A DNA stretch of 43,429 nt from RGIG2206 sp045579085 (lineage in GTDB: Bacteria; Bacillota; Clostridia; Oscillospirales; Acutalibacteraceae), in NCBI GenBank assembly GCA_045579085.1, contig JAZNLO010000003.1, positions 1 through 43,429 on the forward strand. Reading direction: 5' to 3'. The notes under the pieces are model-generated. The model saw nothing but the letters and a program-made list of their open reading frames with translations. It was not told where the DNA came from and made no database searches. The position numbers and the translations under genes were made by a program. How positions within the stretch are numbered: the stretch's first letter is position 1; each line of letters opens with the position of its first letter. Below are positions 1-6,094 of the stretch, in pieces.

Positions 1-456
1 AGGATAGAAGCCAGGCATCTCAGCAGTTTCACCGCCGATTAGCGCAGCTTCCGACTGAACGCAGCCGTTTGCCACACCCTTAACGATATCGGCGATACGC
101 TCAGGAACATTTTTACCGCAAGCTATATAATCGAGGAAAAACAAGGGCTTTGCACCGGCGCAAATAATAACGTTAACGCACATAGCAACACAGTCAATAC
201 CAACAGTGTCGTGCTTGTCCATTAAGAAAGCAAGTTTAAGCTTTGTGCCAACTCCGTCTGTTCCTGAAACAAGAACAGGCTTAGTTATTCCAGTAAGGTC
301 AAGCTCAAAAAGGCCACCAAAGCCACCAACATCTGAACACACGTTTTTAGTAAGTGTAGAGGCAATATGTTGTTTCATAAGCTCAACAGCCTTATATCCT
401 GCAGTGATATCTACACCAGCGGCTGCATAAGCATCAGATTTAGATTGAGTATGCAT
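1..456 (-). CDS. purM: Phosphoribosylformylglycinamidine cyclo-ligase (AIR synthetase), N-terminal part
   Basis: Only the first 152 codons are in the window; the 3' end runs off the left edge. PurM closes formylglycinamidine ribonucleotide to aminoimidazole ribonucleotide with ATP, the fifth step of de novo purine synthesis, in the cytosol. The visible part has the family features: an early AGVDI segment, VGGFGG near residue 50, and SGTDGVGTKL, the glycine-rich loop of the PurM/ThiL/SelD ATP-binding fold. It reaches the GGETAEMPG motif just before the edge. The ATG at 456 has an AAAGGAG ribosome binding site about 8 nt upstream. It begins 5 bp after the purF stop, so the two are co-transcribed and probably translationally coupled. 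It is the last visible gene of the riboswitch-controlled purine operon. Identification is firm; completeness cannot be judged. Confidence 0.96.
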   Translation of the reverse strand, partial: MHTQSKSDAYAAAGVDITAGYKAVELMKQHIASTLTKNVCSDVGGFGGLFELDLTGITKPVLVSGTDGVGTKLKLAFLMDKHDTVGIDCVAMCVNVIICAGAKPLFFLDYIACGKNVPERIADIVKGVANGCVQSEAALIGGETAEMPGFYP

Positions 457-461
457 ATTTT

Positions 462-1886
462 TTACTCCTTTCCGTTCCAGCAATATGTGCAAAGGTCGCA
501 AGGCTCCATTCCGATAGCCTTTATAACATCGTCGAGCGACTGAAAATCAAGTGATGCAAAGTTAAACTTATCACTGATTGCCTTGCGGAGATTTTTACCA
601 CGTTCTGTAGCACCGTCTGAGTATTCCTCAATATGATTCAGGCCTTCCTCGCCTTCAAGCTCAAGAATAACCCTGCGAGCTATCAATTCTGTATCACTGG
701 TATTACGTGAGAAATTAAGATATTTACAACCGTACATTATCGGCGGGCAAGCTGAACGCATATGCACTTCTTTTGCGCCATTTTCATACAAAAATTCAAC
801 AGTTTCACGAAGCTGTGTTCCGCGAACGATTGAGTCATCAACAAAGAGCAAGCTTTTATCCTTAATCAAGTCATAAACAGGAATCTGCTTCATTTTTGCA
901 ATCTTGTTGCGGTCGGTCTGATTAGACGGCATAAAGCTTCTCGCCCAAGTTGGCGTGTACTTTATAAAAGCTCTTGCAAAAGGTTTACCGCTCTTATTTG
1001 CATATCCTATTGCGTGCGGAGTACCCGAGTCAGGCACGCCTCCAACGTAGTCTATATCTCTGGCAGTATTAGTTTTAATGTCCTTCTCTGCCATTATTTC
1101 GCCGTTGCGGTAACGCATAGCTTCAACGTTTATACCCTCATAAGTAGAGGTAGGATAACCGTAATAGCTCCATAAGAATGAACACACACGCTTTTTTGTA
1201 CCGGGTTTCGCAAGCTGAGTCATACTGTTATAGGACAACTCAACAATCTCACCGGGACCAAGCTCTTTTTCATCCTCATAACCAAGCTTCTGATATGCAA
1301 AGGACTCAAACGAAACAGCGTATCCGTCACTATTTTTGCCGATTTGAACAGGCAATCTGCCAAGCAAATCGCGAGCTGTGATAATTGTGCCATCTTGTTT
1401 TAAAATGAGAATCGAAACAGTGCCTTCAATAGACTTCTGAGCAAACTGTATACCTTCAACAAAGCTATCTTTTTGATTTATCAACGCTGCAAGCAGTTCT
1501 GTGCTGTTAACCTTACCGCCTGTCATAGAATCAAAATGACATCCGGTATGAGCAAGATACTGGTCAATCAATTCTTCCGAATTGTTGATAACTCCAACCA
1601 TACAAATAGCGTAAGTTCCAAGCTTTGAGCGAATCAAAAGCGGCTGAGGAGTGCTGTCACTAATGCAGCCAATAGCTGCTGTGCCCTTCATCTCACTAAG
1701 CACGTGCTCAAACTTGGTGCGAAACGGTGCATTCTCGATGCTATGAATTTTTCTCTGCAAACCTATTTCTTTGTCATATGCAGCCATTCCGCCTCGATGA
1801 GTTCCGAGATGCGAGTGATAATCAACGCCAAAGAAAACATCAGTCAAACAATCTTTGCTTGAGGTGATTCCAAAAAATCCACCCAC
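462..1886 (-). CDS. purF: Amidophosphoribosyltransferase-like protein lacking the N-terminal catalytic Cys
   Basis: A 474-residue PurF homologue. Canonical PurF makes phosphoribosylamine from PRPP and glutamine, the first committed purine step. The phosphoribosyltransferase half is intact, with FVDDSIVRG (about residues 348-356) as the PRPP loop. Cysteines at 235, 387, 463 and 466 match the four Fe-S ligands known in Bacillus-type PurF. The glutaminase half is altered. The protein begins M-G-G-F-F-G-I instead of exposing Cys at position 1 (Cys-Gly-x-x-Gly-I). The usual HRG-Q-E segment reads HRGGMAAY, and the usual HNGN reads VGVINN. The start is GTG at 1886 with an AGGGGG site 7 nt upstream. 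An in-frame TAA at 1899-1901 excludes an upstream Cys-bearing start. It sits in the normal purF slot between purC and purM. It may use free ammonia or an ammonia donor in trans; that is inference. Confidence 0.9.
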   Translation of the reverse strand: MGGFFGITSSKDCLTDVFFGVDYHSHLGTHRGGMAAYDKEIGLQRKIHSIENAPFRTKFEHVLSEMKGTAAIGCISDSTPQPLLIRSKLGTYAICMVGVINNSEELIDQYLAHTGCHFDSMTGGKVNSTELLAALINQKDSFVEGIQFAQKSIEGTVSILILKQDGTIITARDLLGRLPVQIGKNSDGYAVSFESFAYQKLGYEDEKELGPGEIVELSYNSMTQLAKPGTKKRVCSFLWSYYGYPTSTYEGINVEAMRYRNGEIMAEKDIKTNTARDIDYVGGVPDSGTPHAIGYANKSGKPFARAFIKYTPTWARSFMPSNQTDRNKIAKMKQIPVYDLIKDKSLLFVDDSIVRGTQLRETVEFLYENGAKEVHMRSACPPIMYGCKYLNFSRNTSDTELIARRVILELEGEEGLNHIEEYSDGATERGKNLRKAISDKFNFASLDFQSLDDVIKAIGMEPCDLCTYCWNGKE

Positions 1887-1921
1887 TTCAAAACCCCCTT
1901 AACTAAAATTCAAAACTAAAT

Positions 1922-2608
1922 TTAAGCAAAGAAGAGCTCAGAAAGTGTCATCGGGTCAATGTATTGACCGTCTTTGTAAACACGCATATTGCCTGATGCA
2001 ATCTCGTCAATCAGCATAACATTGCCGTCAGCATCGTAGCCAAACTCGAACTTGATATCATAAAGAACAAGTCCTTTTTCAAGAAGGTCGTCTGCAACAA
2101 TCTTTGTAATCTGCTGAGTCATTGTCTTGATATCATCATACTGCGCAGCAGTCATAACGCCAAGATCTACAAGACCGTCCTTAGTTACAAGCGGGTCGCC
2201 CTTCTCATCATTCTTGAATGTGGTTTCAACATAAGCAGGAAGGTCTGCACCCTCTTCGATATAATCACTGTAACGACGGTAGAAGCTGCCAACAGCTTTA
2301 TGACGGCAGATAACTTCAAGGCCCTTACCAAATACCTTTCCGGGTACAACTTCCATAGTAGTATCGTTTAAATCAGCGCTTACATAATGGGTTTTAATGC
2401 CTGCTGCATTAACCTTTTCAAAGAAATAAATTGACATACGAAGGTTAACGTCACCAACGCCATCAATAGTGAGCCCAACAGAGTTCTCGCCCGGGTCAAA
2501 CACACCGTCTTTACCAGTGCAGTCATCCTTGAACTTGAGCAAATAGTTGCCGTTATCCAAAGCAAAAACGTCCTTAGTCTTACCGGTGTAAACAAGTTTC
2601 TTTTCCAT
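1922..2608 (-). CDS. purC: SAICAR synthetase (phosphoribosylaminoimidazole-succinocarboxamide synthase)
   Basis: A 228-residue cytosolic enzyme that ligates aspartate to carboxyaminoimidazole ribonucleotide using ATP. The length is close to the usual 235-240 residues. Recognisable elements are YTGKTKDVF at the N-terminus (ATP-binding loop), LLKFKDDCTG, the VICRHKAVGSFYRR segment that carries substrate-binding basic residues, and near the C-terminus LYDIKFEFGYD followed by LIDEIASGNMRVY, where acidic residues bind metal and nucleotide. The ATG at 2608 follows AGGAGATATATCATT. It lies 33 bp downstream of purE and 35 bp upstream of purF in the same operon, so it is expected to share ZTP control. 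No irregularity was seen. Confidence 0.97.
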   Translation of the reverse strand: MEKKLVYTGKTKDVFALDNGNYLLKFKDDCTGKDGVFDPGENSVGLTIDGVGDVNLRMSIYFFEKVNAAGIKTHYVSADLNDTTMEVVPGKVFGKGLEVICRHKAVGSFYRRYSDYIEEGADLPAYVETTFKNDEKGDPLVTKDGLVDLGVMTAAQYDDIKTMTQQITKIVADDLLEKGLVLYDIKFEFGYDADGNVMLIDEIASGNMRVYKDGQYIDPMTLSELFFA

Positions 2609-2641
2609 AATGATATATCTCCTTTTTAATTTATTAACAAA

Positions 2642-3130
2642 TTAAAGTCTTGATGCTATGTCAGCATCCTTAGCAAGCACAGCCTTTGCGTCTGCCTGTC
2701 TTTTATCGTCAAGCTTTTTAGCAAGGTCTTTGTCCTCAACAGCGATTATCTGTGCACAAAGTAAAGCGGCATTGACTCCACCATCAATAGCAACAGTTGC
2801 AACGGGTATGCCACTGGGCATCTGAACTGTTGATAAGAGGGCGTCAATACCGTCTAAATTAGTAGATTTACAGGGAATTCCTATAACGGGAAGCGTTGTG
2901 TTGGCTGCAATAGCGCCAGCAAGATGAGCCGCCATTCCTGCAGCTGCAATTATAGCGCCAAAACCGTTTTCACGTGCATTAAGCGCAAAGAGTCTTGCTT
3001 CATTTGGAGTTCTGTGAGCAGAATATACGTGCACCTCGTAAGGTATGCCAAAGCTTGAAAGCGTATCTGTCGCCTTTTTGATGATTGGCAAATCACTATC
3101 GCTACCCATAACAATTCCAACTTTTTTCAT
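2642..3130 (-). CDS. purE: N5-carboxyaminoimidazole ribonucleotide mutase (PurE)
   Basis: A 162-residue first gene of the purine operon. PurE converts N5-CAIR to CAIR in bacterial class I enzymes. Family signatures are MGSDSDLPIIKKA at the N-terminus (phosphate-binding loop), VYSAHRTP around residues 40-47 with the catalytic His, AAAGMAAHLAG near residue 65, and PVIGIPC followed by LLSTVQMPSGIPVATVAI, the most conserved stretch of the family. No purK was seen in the visible part of the operon, so the carboxylation partner is elsewhere or not needed. The ATG at 3130 follows an AAGGAGG site. A ZTP riboswitch and intrinsic terminator lie directly upstream, so this gene is the first to respond to the ZTP signal. 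Confidence 0.97.
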   Translation of the reverse strand: MKKVGIVMGSDSDLPIIKKATDTLSSFGIPYEVHVYSAHRTPNEARLFALNARENGFGAIIAAAGMAAHLAGAIAANTTLPVIGIPCKSTNLDGIDALLSTVQMPSGIPVATVAIDGGVNAALLCAQIIAVEDKDLAKKLDDKRQADAKAVLAKDADIASRL

Positions 3131-3152
3131 ATTAAAACCTCCTTTTTAACAA

Positions 3153-3190
3153 TAAAAAGGCACACTTGGACTATGCAGTTCAAGTGTGCC
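3153..3190 (-). terminator. Riboswitch-linked intrinsic terminator upstream of purE
   Basis: On the minus strand the arm GGCACACTTG pairs with CAAGTGTGCC around a short loop, and TTTTTATT follows. The GGC opening the 5' arm (3188-3190) is also the end of the conserved GGGC of the ZTP aptamer. Ligand-bound aptamer and terminator stem therefore cannot form fully at once. This is the expected arrangement for a transcriptional ON switch, in which high ZTP relieves termination before purE. Confidence 0.9.
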
Positions 3191-3263
3191 CAGACGGTCG
3201 GCTTATTTATTGCTCTTTGTTCCTCTGTGGTGCTCCACAATTAATCCGTCAGTCACAAAGAAC
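3188..3263 (-). promoter_or_regulatory. ZTP (pfl motif) riboswitch aptamer controlling the purine operon
   Basis: Read on the minus strand, the leader has the hallmarks of the pfl RNA. P1 pairs CTTTGT (3255-3260) with ACAAAG downstream and encloses GTGACTGACGG and a small GTGG...CCAC hairpin. A linker leads to the highly conserved second subdomain GCCGACCGTCTGGGC (3188-3202), which differs from the consensus by one base. ZTP riboswitches sense ZMP/ZTP, which accumulates when 10-formyl-tetrahydrofolate is short. They typically activate purine and one-carbon genes, which fits the position ahead of purE-purC-purF-purM. Identification rests on motif recognition; a covariance search for the pfl family would confirm it. 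Confidence 0.93.
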
Positions 3264-3284
3264 GATATAATAATTACACTTTGG

Positions 3285-3314
3285 ATTATATCATATTTCA
3301 TCATAATGTGTCAA
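3285..3314 (-). promoter_or_regulatory. Vegetative promoter of the purine operon
   Basis: On the minus strand there is TTGACA (3309-3314), an 18-bp spacer and TATAAT (3285-3290). Both hexamers are perfect sigma-A consensus. Transcription should start near 3278, giving a leader of about 150 nt that contains the whole ZTP aptamer and terminator. A strong promoter with control moved to termination fits riboswitch regulation. Confidence 0.85.
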
Positions 3315-3376
3315 TCTTAATCATTAAAAAATATCATCAAATTTTGTAAAAAAATCAACTGCTTTTTGTTTAGTTG

Positions 3377-3694
3377 TTACAGCATTATGTACAGCAACGC
3401 CAACATTAAAAGTTCATCTTGTTCTCCCTTTGATAAAAGCAGTAGAATCACCATAATTATCGAAGTGTCTGAATCAAAGTCTATGTTTTTTAAGTCAATG
3501 AAATCAAGCAGCTTCGACTTGCCAAAAAACGTGCTTTTAGGCTGGTTACTCTTTGTGTTTATTTGTGTGGGTGACGATACAAAATCAGGAATTTTAACCT
3601 CGTTAGCAACTTTAGAATTTCTTCTTTGAGTGGCGTTAACTCTTCTCTCTGCCTCTCGTTGCATTCTTTCAAAGTCATCAAAAGAATAGCTCAT
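3377..3694 (-). CDS. Unrecognised small protein with a bipartite hydrophobic C-terminus (third gene of post-sigE trio)
   Basis: A 105-residue protein that I do not recognise. The first 45 residues are charged and begin MSYSFDDFERMQREAERR, probably helical. The middle is Ser/Thr/Asn-rich and polar. The last 30 residues hold two hydrophobic stretches, SIIMVILLLL and LLMLALLYIML, separated by SKGEQDE. They are too short for two ordinary membrane helices but could form a hairpin or a membrane-surface element. The start at 3694 is preferred because GAGGTGAT ends only 1 nt before the ATG at 3697. The gene begins 9 bp after the preceding gene, and all three small genes appear to form one unit behind the sigE terminator. 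A sporulation role is suggested only by position. Confidence 0.72.
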   Translation of the reverse strand: MSYSFDDFERMQREAERRVNATQRRNSKVANEVKIPDFVSSPTQINTKSNQPKSTFFGKSKLLDFIDLKNIDFDSDTSIIMVILLLLSKGEQDELLMLALLYIML

Positions 3695-3703
3695 CATATC
3701 ACC

Positions 3704-4087
3704 TCACAATTTAAACAAGCCGCTTTCATTAATAAGCGGCAACACAGCAGCAAGTTTTAAGAGCTTTGCAGCCTTGTCTACCCTATCCTGTCTTTTAGAC
3801 GACAGATAAGGCCTAAGCGAATATAGCAACCTTGTTCTGTCGTCATCCTGCTGATTGTTTAATGCGCCCATTATATGCATTATTGACTTGATTTGGTCTG
3901 GTGAAACCCCACTAAACAAGTCCGTTGACTCTATAGCGTTATCTTTTGGCTGACTGTTTTCACTTGGTATGAGTGAAGATAGAGGATTATTACCATCTGC
4001 CATAATACTTTCTGCTAACGACTTAATTGTGTTTAGTCCCTCAGGGTCATCAAGCATCTGAGCTAACTTGCTTGCTATATCCTCCAT
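3704..4087 (-). CDS. Unrecognised small protein, helical, with basic C-terminal motif (second gene of post-sigE trio)
   Basis: A 127-residue soluble protein without signal peptide or membrane segment. The N-terminal 45 residues are acidic and helical (MEDIASKLAQMLDDPEGL). A polar linker follows. The C-terminal 70 residues look like the conserved part, with SPDQIKSIMHIMGAL, then LLYSLRPYLSSKRQDRVDKA and KLLKLAAVLPLI. I have an impression that this C-terminal pattern recurs in hypothetical proteins of many Clostridia, but I cannot name a family. The start is ATG at 4087 after AAGGTAAG. Its stop is 9 bp before the next gene, and its start is 1 bp from the preceding stop, a very tight operon. No function is proposed beyond a possible link to sporulation or the envelope. 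Confidence 0.75.
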   Translation of the reverse strand: MEDIASKLAQMLDDPEGLNTIKSLAESIMADGNNPLSSLIPSENSQPKDNAIESTDLFSGVSPDQIKSIMHIMGALNNQQDDDRTRLLYSLRPYLSSKRQDRVDKAAKLLKLAAVLPLINESGLFKL

Positions 4088-4088
4088 A

Positions 4089-4331
4089 CTACTTACCTTC
4101 GGAAAGCTTCTTCATAATAATTTGGGCTTGCTGAGAATTTAAAATTTTCTCCATTTGTTCCTTGTCATTCATAATGCTTCTAATTTTATCAGCGTCAGCC
4201 TTTGATATCTTGCCCAATAGCTCATTAACCTTATCTGCCTGCAAATTTCCGCTTATTCCTTTATTGTCCATTGAAAGCTTTTTCTTAATCTCATTAATGT
4301 AAGCATCTGTATGATTATCTTTATTGTTCAT
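4089..4331 (-). CDS. Unrecognised 80-residue protein (first gene of post-sigE trio)
   Basis: A small charged protein beginning MNNKDNHTDAYINEIKKKLS. There are no membrane segments and no cysteine, and the high Lys/Asn/Glu content suggests short helices throughout. Its sequence shape (Leu-Gly-Lys-Ile-Ser-Lys, then an asparagine/lysine-rich helix and a closing QAQIIMKKL segment) resembles the N-terminal part of the next gene, so the two may be distant relatives; this is impression only. The ATG at 4331 is chosen because GAGAGG lies 6-8 nt upstream; an in-frame TTG 18 bp earlier falls inside that region. It starts 59 bp after the sigE terminator, and no sigma-A promoter is obvious in the gap. 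Function unknown. Confidence 0.7.
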   Translation of the reverse strand: MNNKDNHTDAYINEIKKKLSMDNKGISGNLQADKVNELLGKISKADADKIRSIMNDKEQMEKILNSQQAQIIMKKLSEGK

Positions 4332-4389
4332 TAGAACCTCTCCCGTCAAAAAATAGCATTATTACAATATATGCAAATAATAGCTATAT

Positions 4390-4421
4390 AAACACAAAAG
4401 GTTGGCGTGTTTCAGCCAACC
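4390..4421 (-). terminator. Intrinsic terminator overlapping the sigE stop codon
   Basis: On the minus strand GGTTGGC pairs with GCCAACC, with loop TGAAACAC, and TTTTGTGTTT follows. The sigE stop codon TGA (4412-4414) lies in the loop, so the last two sense codons (GTT GGC) form the 5' arm. This separates spoIIGA-sigE from the three small genes downstream, although readthrough is possible. Confidence 0.85.
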
Positions 4422-5110
4422 CTCTCTAAGTCTTTCTTTAACCTTTCGATAATACGCTTTTCCAATCTGGATATATAAGACTGAGATATGCCAAGCATAT
4501 CAGCAACCTGTTTTTGTGTGTGCTCCTTGTGTCCGTTAAGTCCAAACCTCATTTCAACTATCATTCTTTCGCGAGGAATGAGGTCACTTACTAAATATTT
4601 GAGTGTGCAAACCTCGTCTTCACTCTCAATTCCCTTGTTAATCAAGTCAGGGTCACTACCTAAAACATCAGATAACAGCAACTCATTTCCATCCCAGTCC
4701 GTGTTTAGCGGTTCATCAATTGAGACCTCTGCCTTGAGCTGTGAAGCCTTTCGCATATACATAAGAATTTCATTTTCGATACATCTTGACGCATATGTAG
4801 CAAGCTTAATATTCTTCTCAGGCTTGAAGGTATTTACTGCTTTTATCAAACCAATCGTACCTATTGATATCAAGTCTTCAACGCCTGCGCCTGCCGCCTC
4901 ATACTTCTTGGCAATGTATACTACAAGCCTTAAATTGTGAGTTATAAGCTTTTCTTTCGCATATGAATCATCAATCATAAGCCTATCAAGCATACAAGAT
5001 TCCTCTTCTTTGCTTAATGGAGGCGGCAATATCTCAGGACCGTTTATGTAATAAACAGGTTTACGGAATAAATTGTTGAGCAGTTTTTTTAACATTAAGT
5101 AGATAAGCAT
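4412..5110 (-). CDS. sigE: Sporulation RNA polymerase sigma factor sigma-E
   Basis: A 232-residue sigma-70 family factor that directs early mother-cell transcription. Region 2 runs from about residue 55 (ITHNLRLVVYIAKKY) through EDLISIGTIGLIKAV to the -10-binding helix ATYASRCIENEILMYMR (about 105-120). Region 4 ends with a helix-turn-helix at QKQVADMLGISQSYISRLEKR (about 200-219). The first 25-30 residues, with LLNNLFRKPVYYINGPEILPP, match the pro-sequence removed from pro-sigma-E before activation. The ATG at 5110 has AAGGTG 8 nt upstream and overlaps spoIIGA by 16 bp. An internal ATG at 5095 overlaps the spoIIGA stop (TAATG) but has no site of its own. Adjacency to spoIIGA, its activating protease, distinguishes it from sigma-K, F and G. 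Confidence 0.95.
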   Translation of the reverse strand: MLIYLMLKKLLNNLFRKPVYYINGPEILPPPLSKEEESCMLDRLMIDDSYAKEKLITHNLRLVVYIAKKYEAAGAGVEDLISIGTIGLIKAVNTFKPEKNIKLATYASRCIENEILMYMRKASQLKAEVSIDEPLNTDWDGNELLLSDVLGSDPDLINKGIESEDEVCTLKYLVSDLIPRERMIVEMRFGLNGHKEHTQKQVADMLGISQSYISRLEKRIIERLKKDLERVG

Positions 5111-5973
5111 TGCAATACACCTTTATAACACAATAAATTCTCACTGATAATAGCTGAATAACATCCTGATATCTTTGTACTACTAACCGCTAAAACAGGG
5201 TTTTTAACCTCGTAATTAACTCCGTTAAAGCTTATCTTTATAAAATCCGCCTTAAATCCTATTAAAAAGCCATCATCAGAAACAGTAGAAACCGGAATCA
5301 AACGAAAACCGTTGATTTTTTTAGCGTTTTCCATTGCTCCTGACATAAAATTCGACTTGTAAAACCCAGTTAGATGCGAGAAAATGCTCTCATCTATGAT
5401 TGTTACAGGTATGTCGGTATAAATATCTGTCAGCATGTTACCTGAATCAATCAACGCATAAATACAAATGCTCTTGTCATTGTAAGTAATTTCAGCAATT
5501 GCTTTGTTTTGAATATCGTTTTTCTTTACAAAGAAACGCCTGTAAACGCAAATAAAAATATAGCAAACGCTGGTTGATACGATTAAAAACAACGGCGATA
5601 TTGAATAATAAACAACCGAGTTGTTTACAGACATATTTGCTGGTTGTAACAAGGAATACAAAAACATCGATACACCGCAAAATAAATATGTAGACGCTAA
5701 ATAACAAACAACAGCAACAATATACTCAAATGCTTTAATGAATCTATAAGCTATCAAAACTGTAATACACGCTACCACAAGCTTAACTGAAAAGTTTAAA
5801 ATCATATTTAGTTCAGGCAAAAAAATCAGCAACGAGCAAAGCGAGCTAAATAATACAGCCAATACTCTTCTCCAAAAACCTGATTGCAGCTTGCAAAGCT
5901 TTTGAGTTGCAAGAAGCAGTAAATAATCAACATAGAAATTCAGAAGTATAAGAGAGTCAACGTAAACTATCAT
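5095..5973 (-). CDS. spoIIGA: Pro-sigma-E processing aspartic protease SpoIIGA
   Basis: A 292-residue membrane protease that cleaves pro-sigma-E at the sporulation septum after a forespore signal. The N-terminal half (residues 1-145) contains about five hydrophobic segments, beginning YVDSLILLNFYVDYLLLLA, the usual family opening. The C-terminal half is cytosolic and carries ALIDSGNMLTD with the presumed catalytic Asp near residue 176, matching the D-[ST]-G-N aspartic protease motif around Asp183 of the Bacillus protein. The ATG at 5973 is preferred over TTG at 5982, because AAGGA directly abuts the TTG but is 9 nt from the ATG. It overlaps sigE, as expected for a protease-substrate pair. The upstream region carries a Spo0A box. 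Confidence 0.94.
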   Translation of the reverse strand: MIVYVDSLILLNFYVDYLLLLATQKLCKLQSGFWRRVLAVLFSSLCSLLIFLPELNMILNFSVKLVVACITVLIAYRFIKAFEYIVAVVCYLASTYLFCGVSMFLYSLLQPANMSVNNSVVYYSISPLFLIVSTSVCYIFICVYRRFFVKKNDIQNKAIAEITYNDKSICIYALIDSGNMLTDIYTDIPVTIIDESIFSHLTGFYKSNFMSGAMENAKKINGFRLIPVSTVSDDGFLIGFKADFIKISFNGVNYEVKNPVLAVSSTKISGCYSAIISENLLCYKGVLQCLST

Positions 5974-5993
5974 AACAATCAATCCTTATTGAA

Positions 5994-6027
5994 ATTATAT
6001 CAACTTCAATTCGTGATTTATGTCGAA
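5994..6027 (-). promoter_or_regulatory. spoIIG-type promoter with Spo0A box
   Basis: The minus strand has a perfect -10 box TATAAT (5994-5999), 21 bp before the spoIIGA start. No -35 box exists at normal spacing (CATAAA at 17 bp). At 6021-6027 the plus strand reads TGTCGAA, an exact match to the 0A box TGNCGAA. On the minus strand this gives TTCGACA about 21-22 bp from the -10 box. A wide spacer with an activator site over the -35 region is the known architecture of Spo0A-activated spoIIG promoters. Assignment as Spo0A-dependent is inference from motif and position. Confidence 0.75.
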
Positions 6028-6040
6028 ATTAAGGCAAGAT

Positions 6041-6076
6041 AAAAAAATAAGACGGATAGCAAAATTGCTATCCGTC
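6041..6076 (-). terminator. Intrinsic terminator of gap
   Basis: On the minus strand GACGGATAGC pairs perfectly with GCTATCCGTC around a 6-nt loop and is followed by TTATTTTTTT. It lies 18 bp after the gap stop codon and separates gap from the spoIIGA-sigE unit, whose promoter begins about 15 bp further on. Confidence 0.93.
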
Positions 6077-6094
6077 TTGATATTGGTTGAAAAA

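Noticed and set aside
206..430. Plus-strand open frame opposite purM
   Set aside because: It lies wholly antisense to a clear purM coding region and encodes a Ser/Pro-rich product without motifs. The same applies to many antisense frames across the window, for example inside lysA, potA, ispH-S1 and leuS.
1886..1901. Possible upstream or frameshifted start giving PurF an N-terminal Cys
   Set aside because: An in-frame TAA sits five codons upstream of the GTG, with no start codon or Cys codon between. No frameshift is needed to keep the reading frame or the ribosome binding site.
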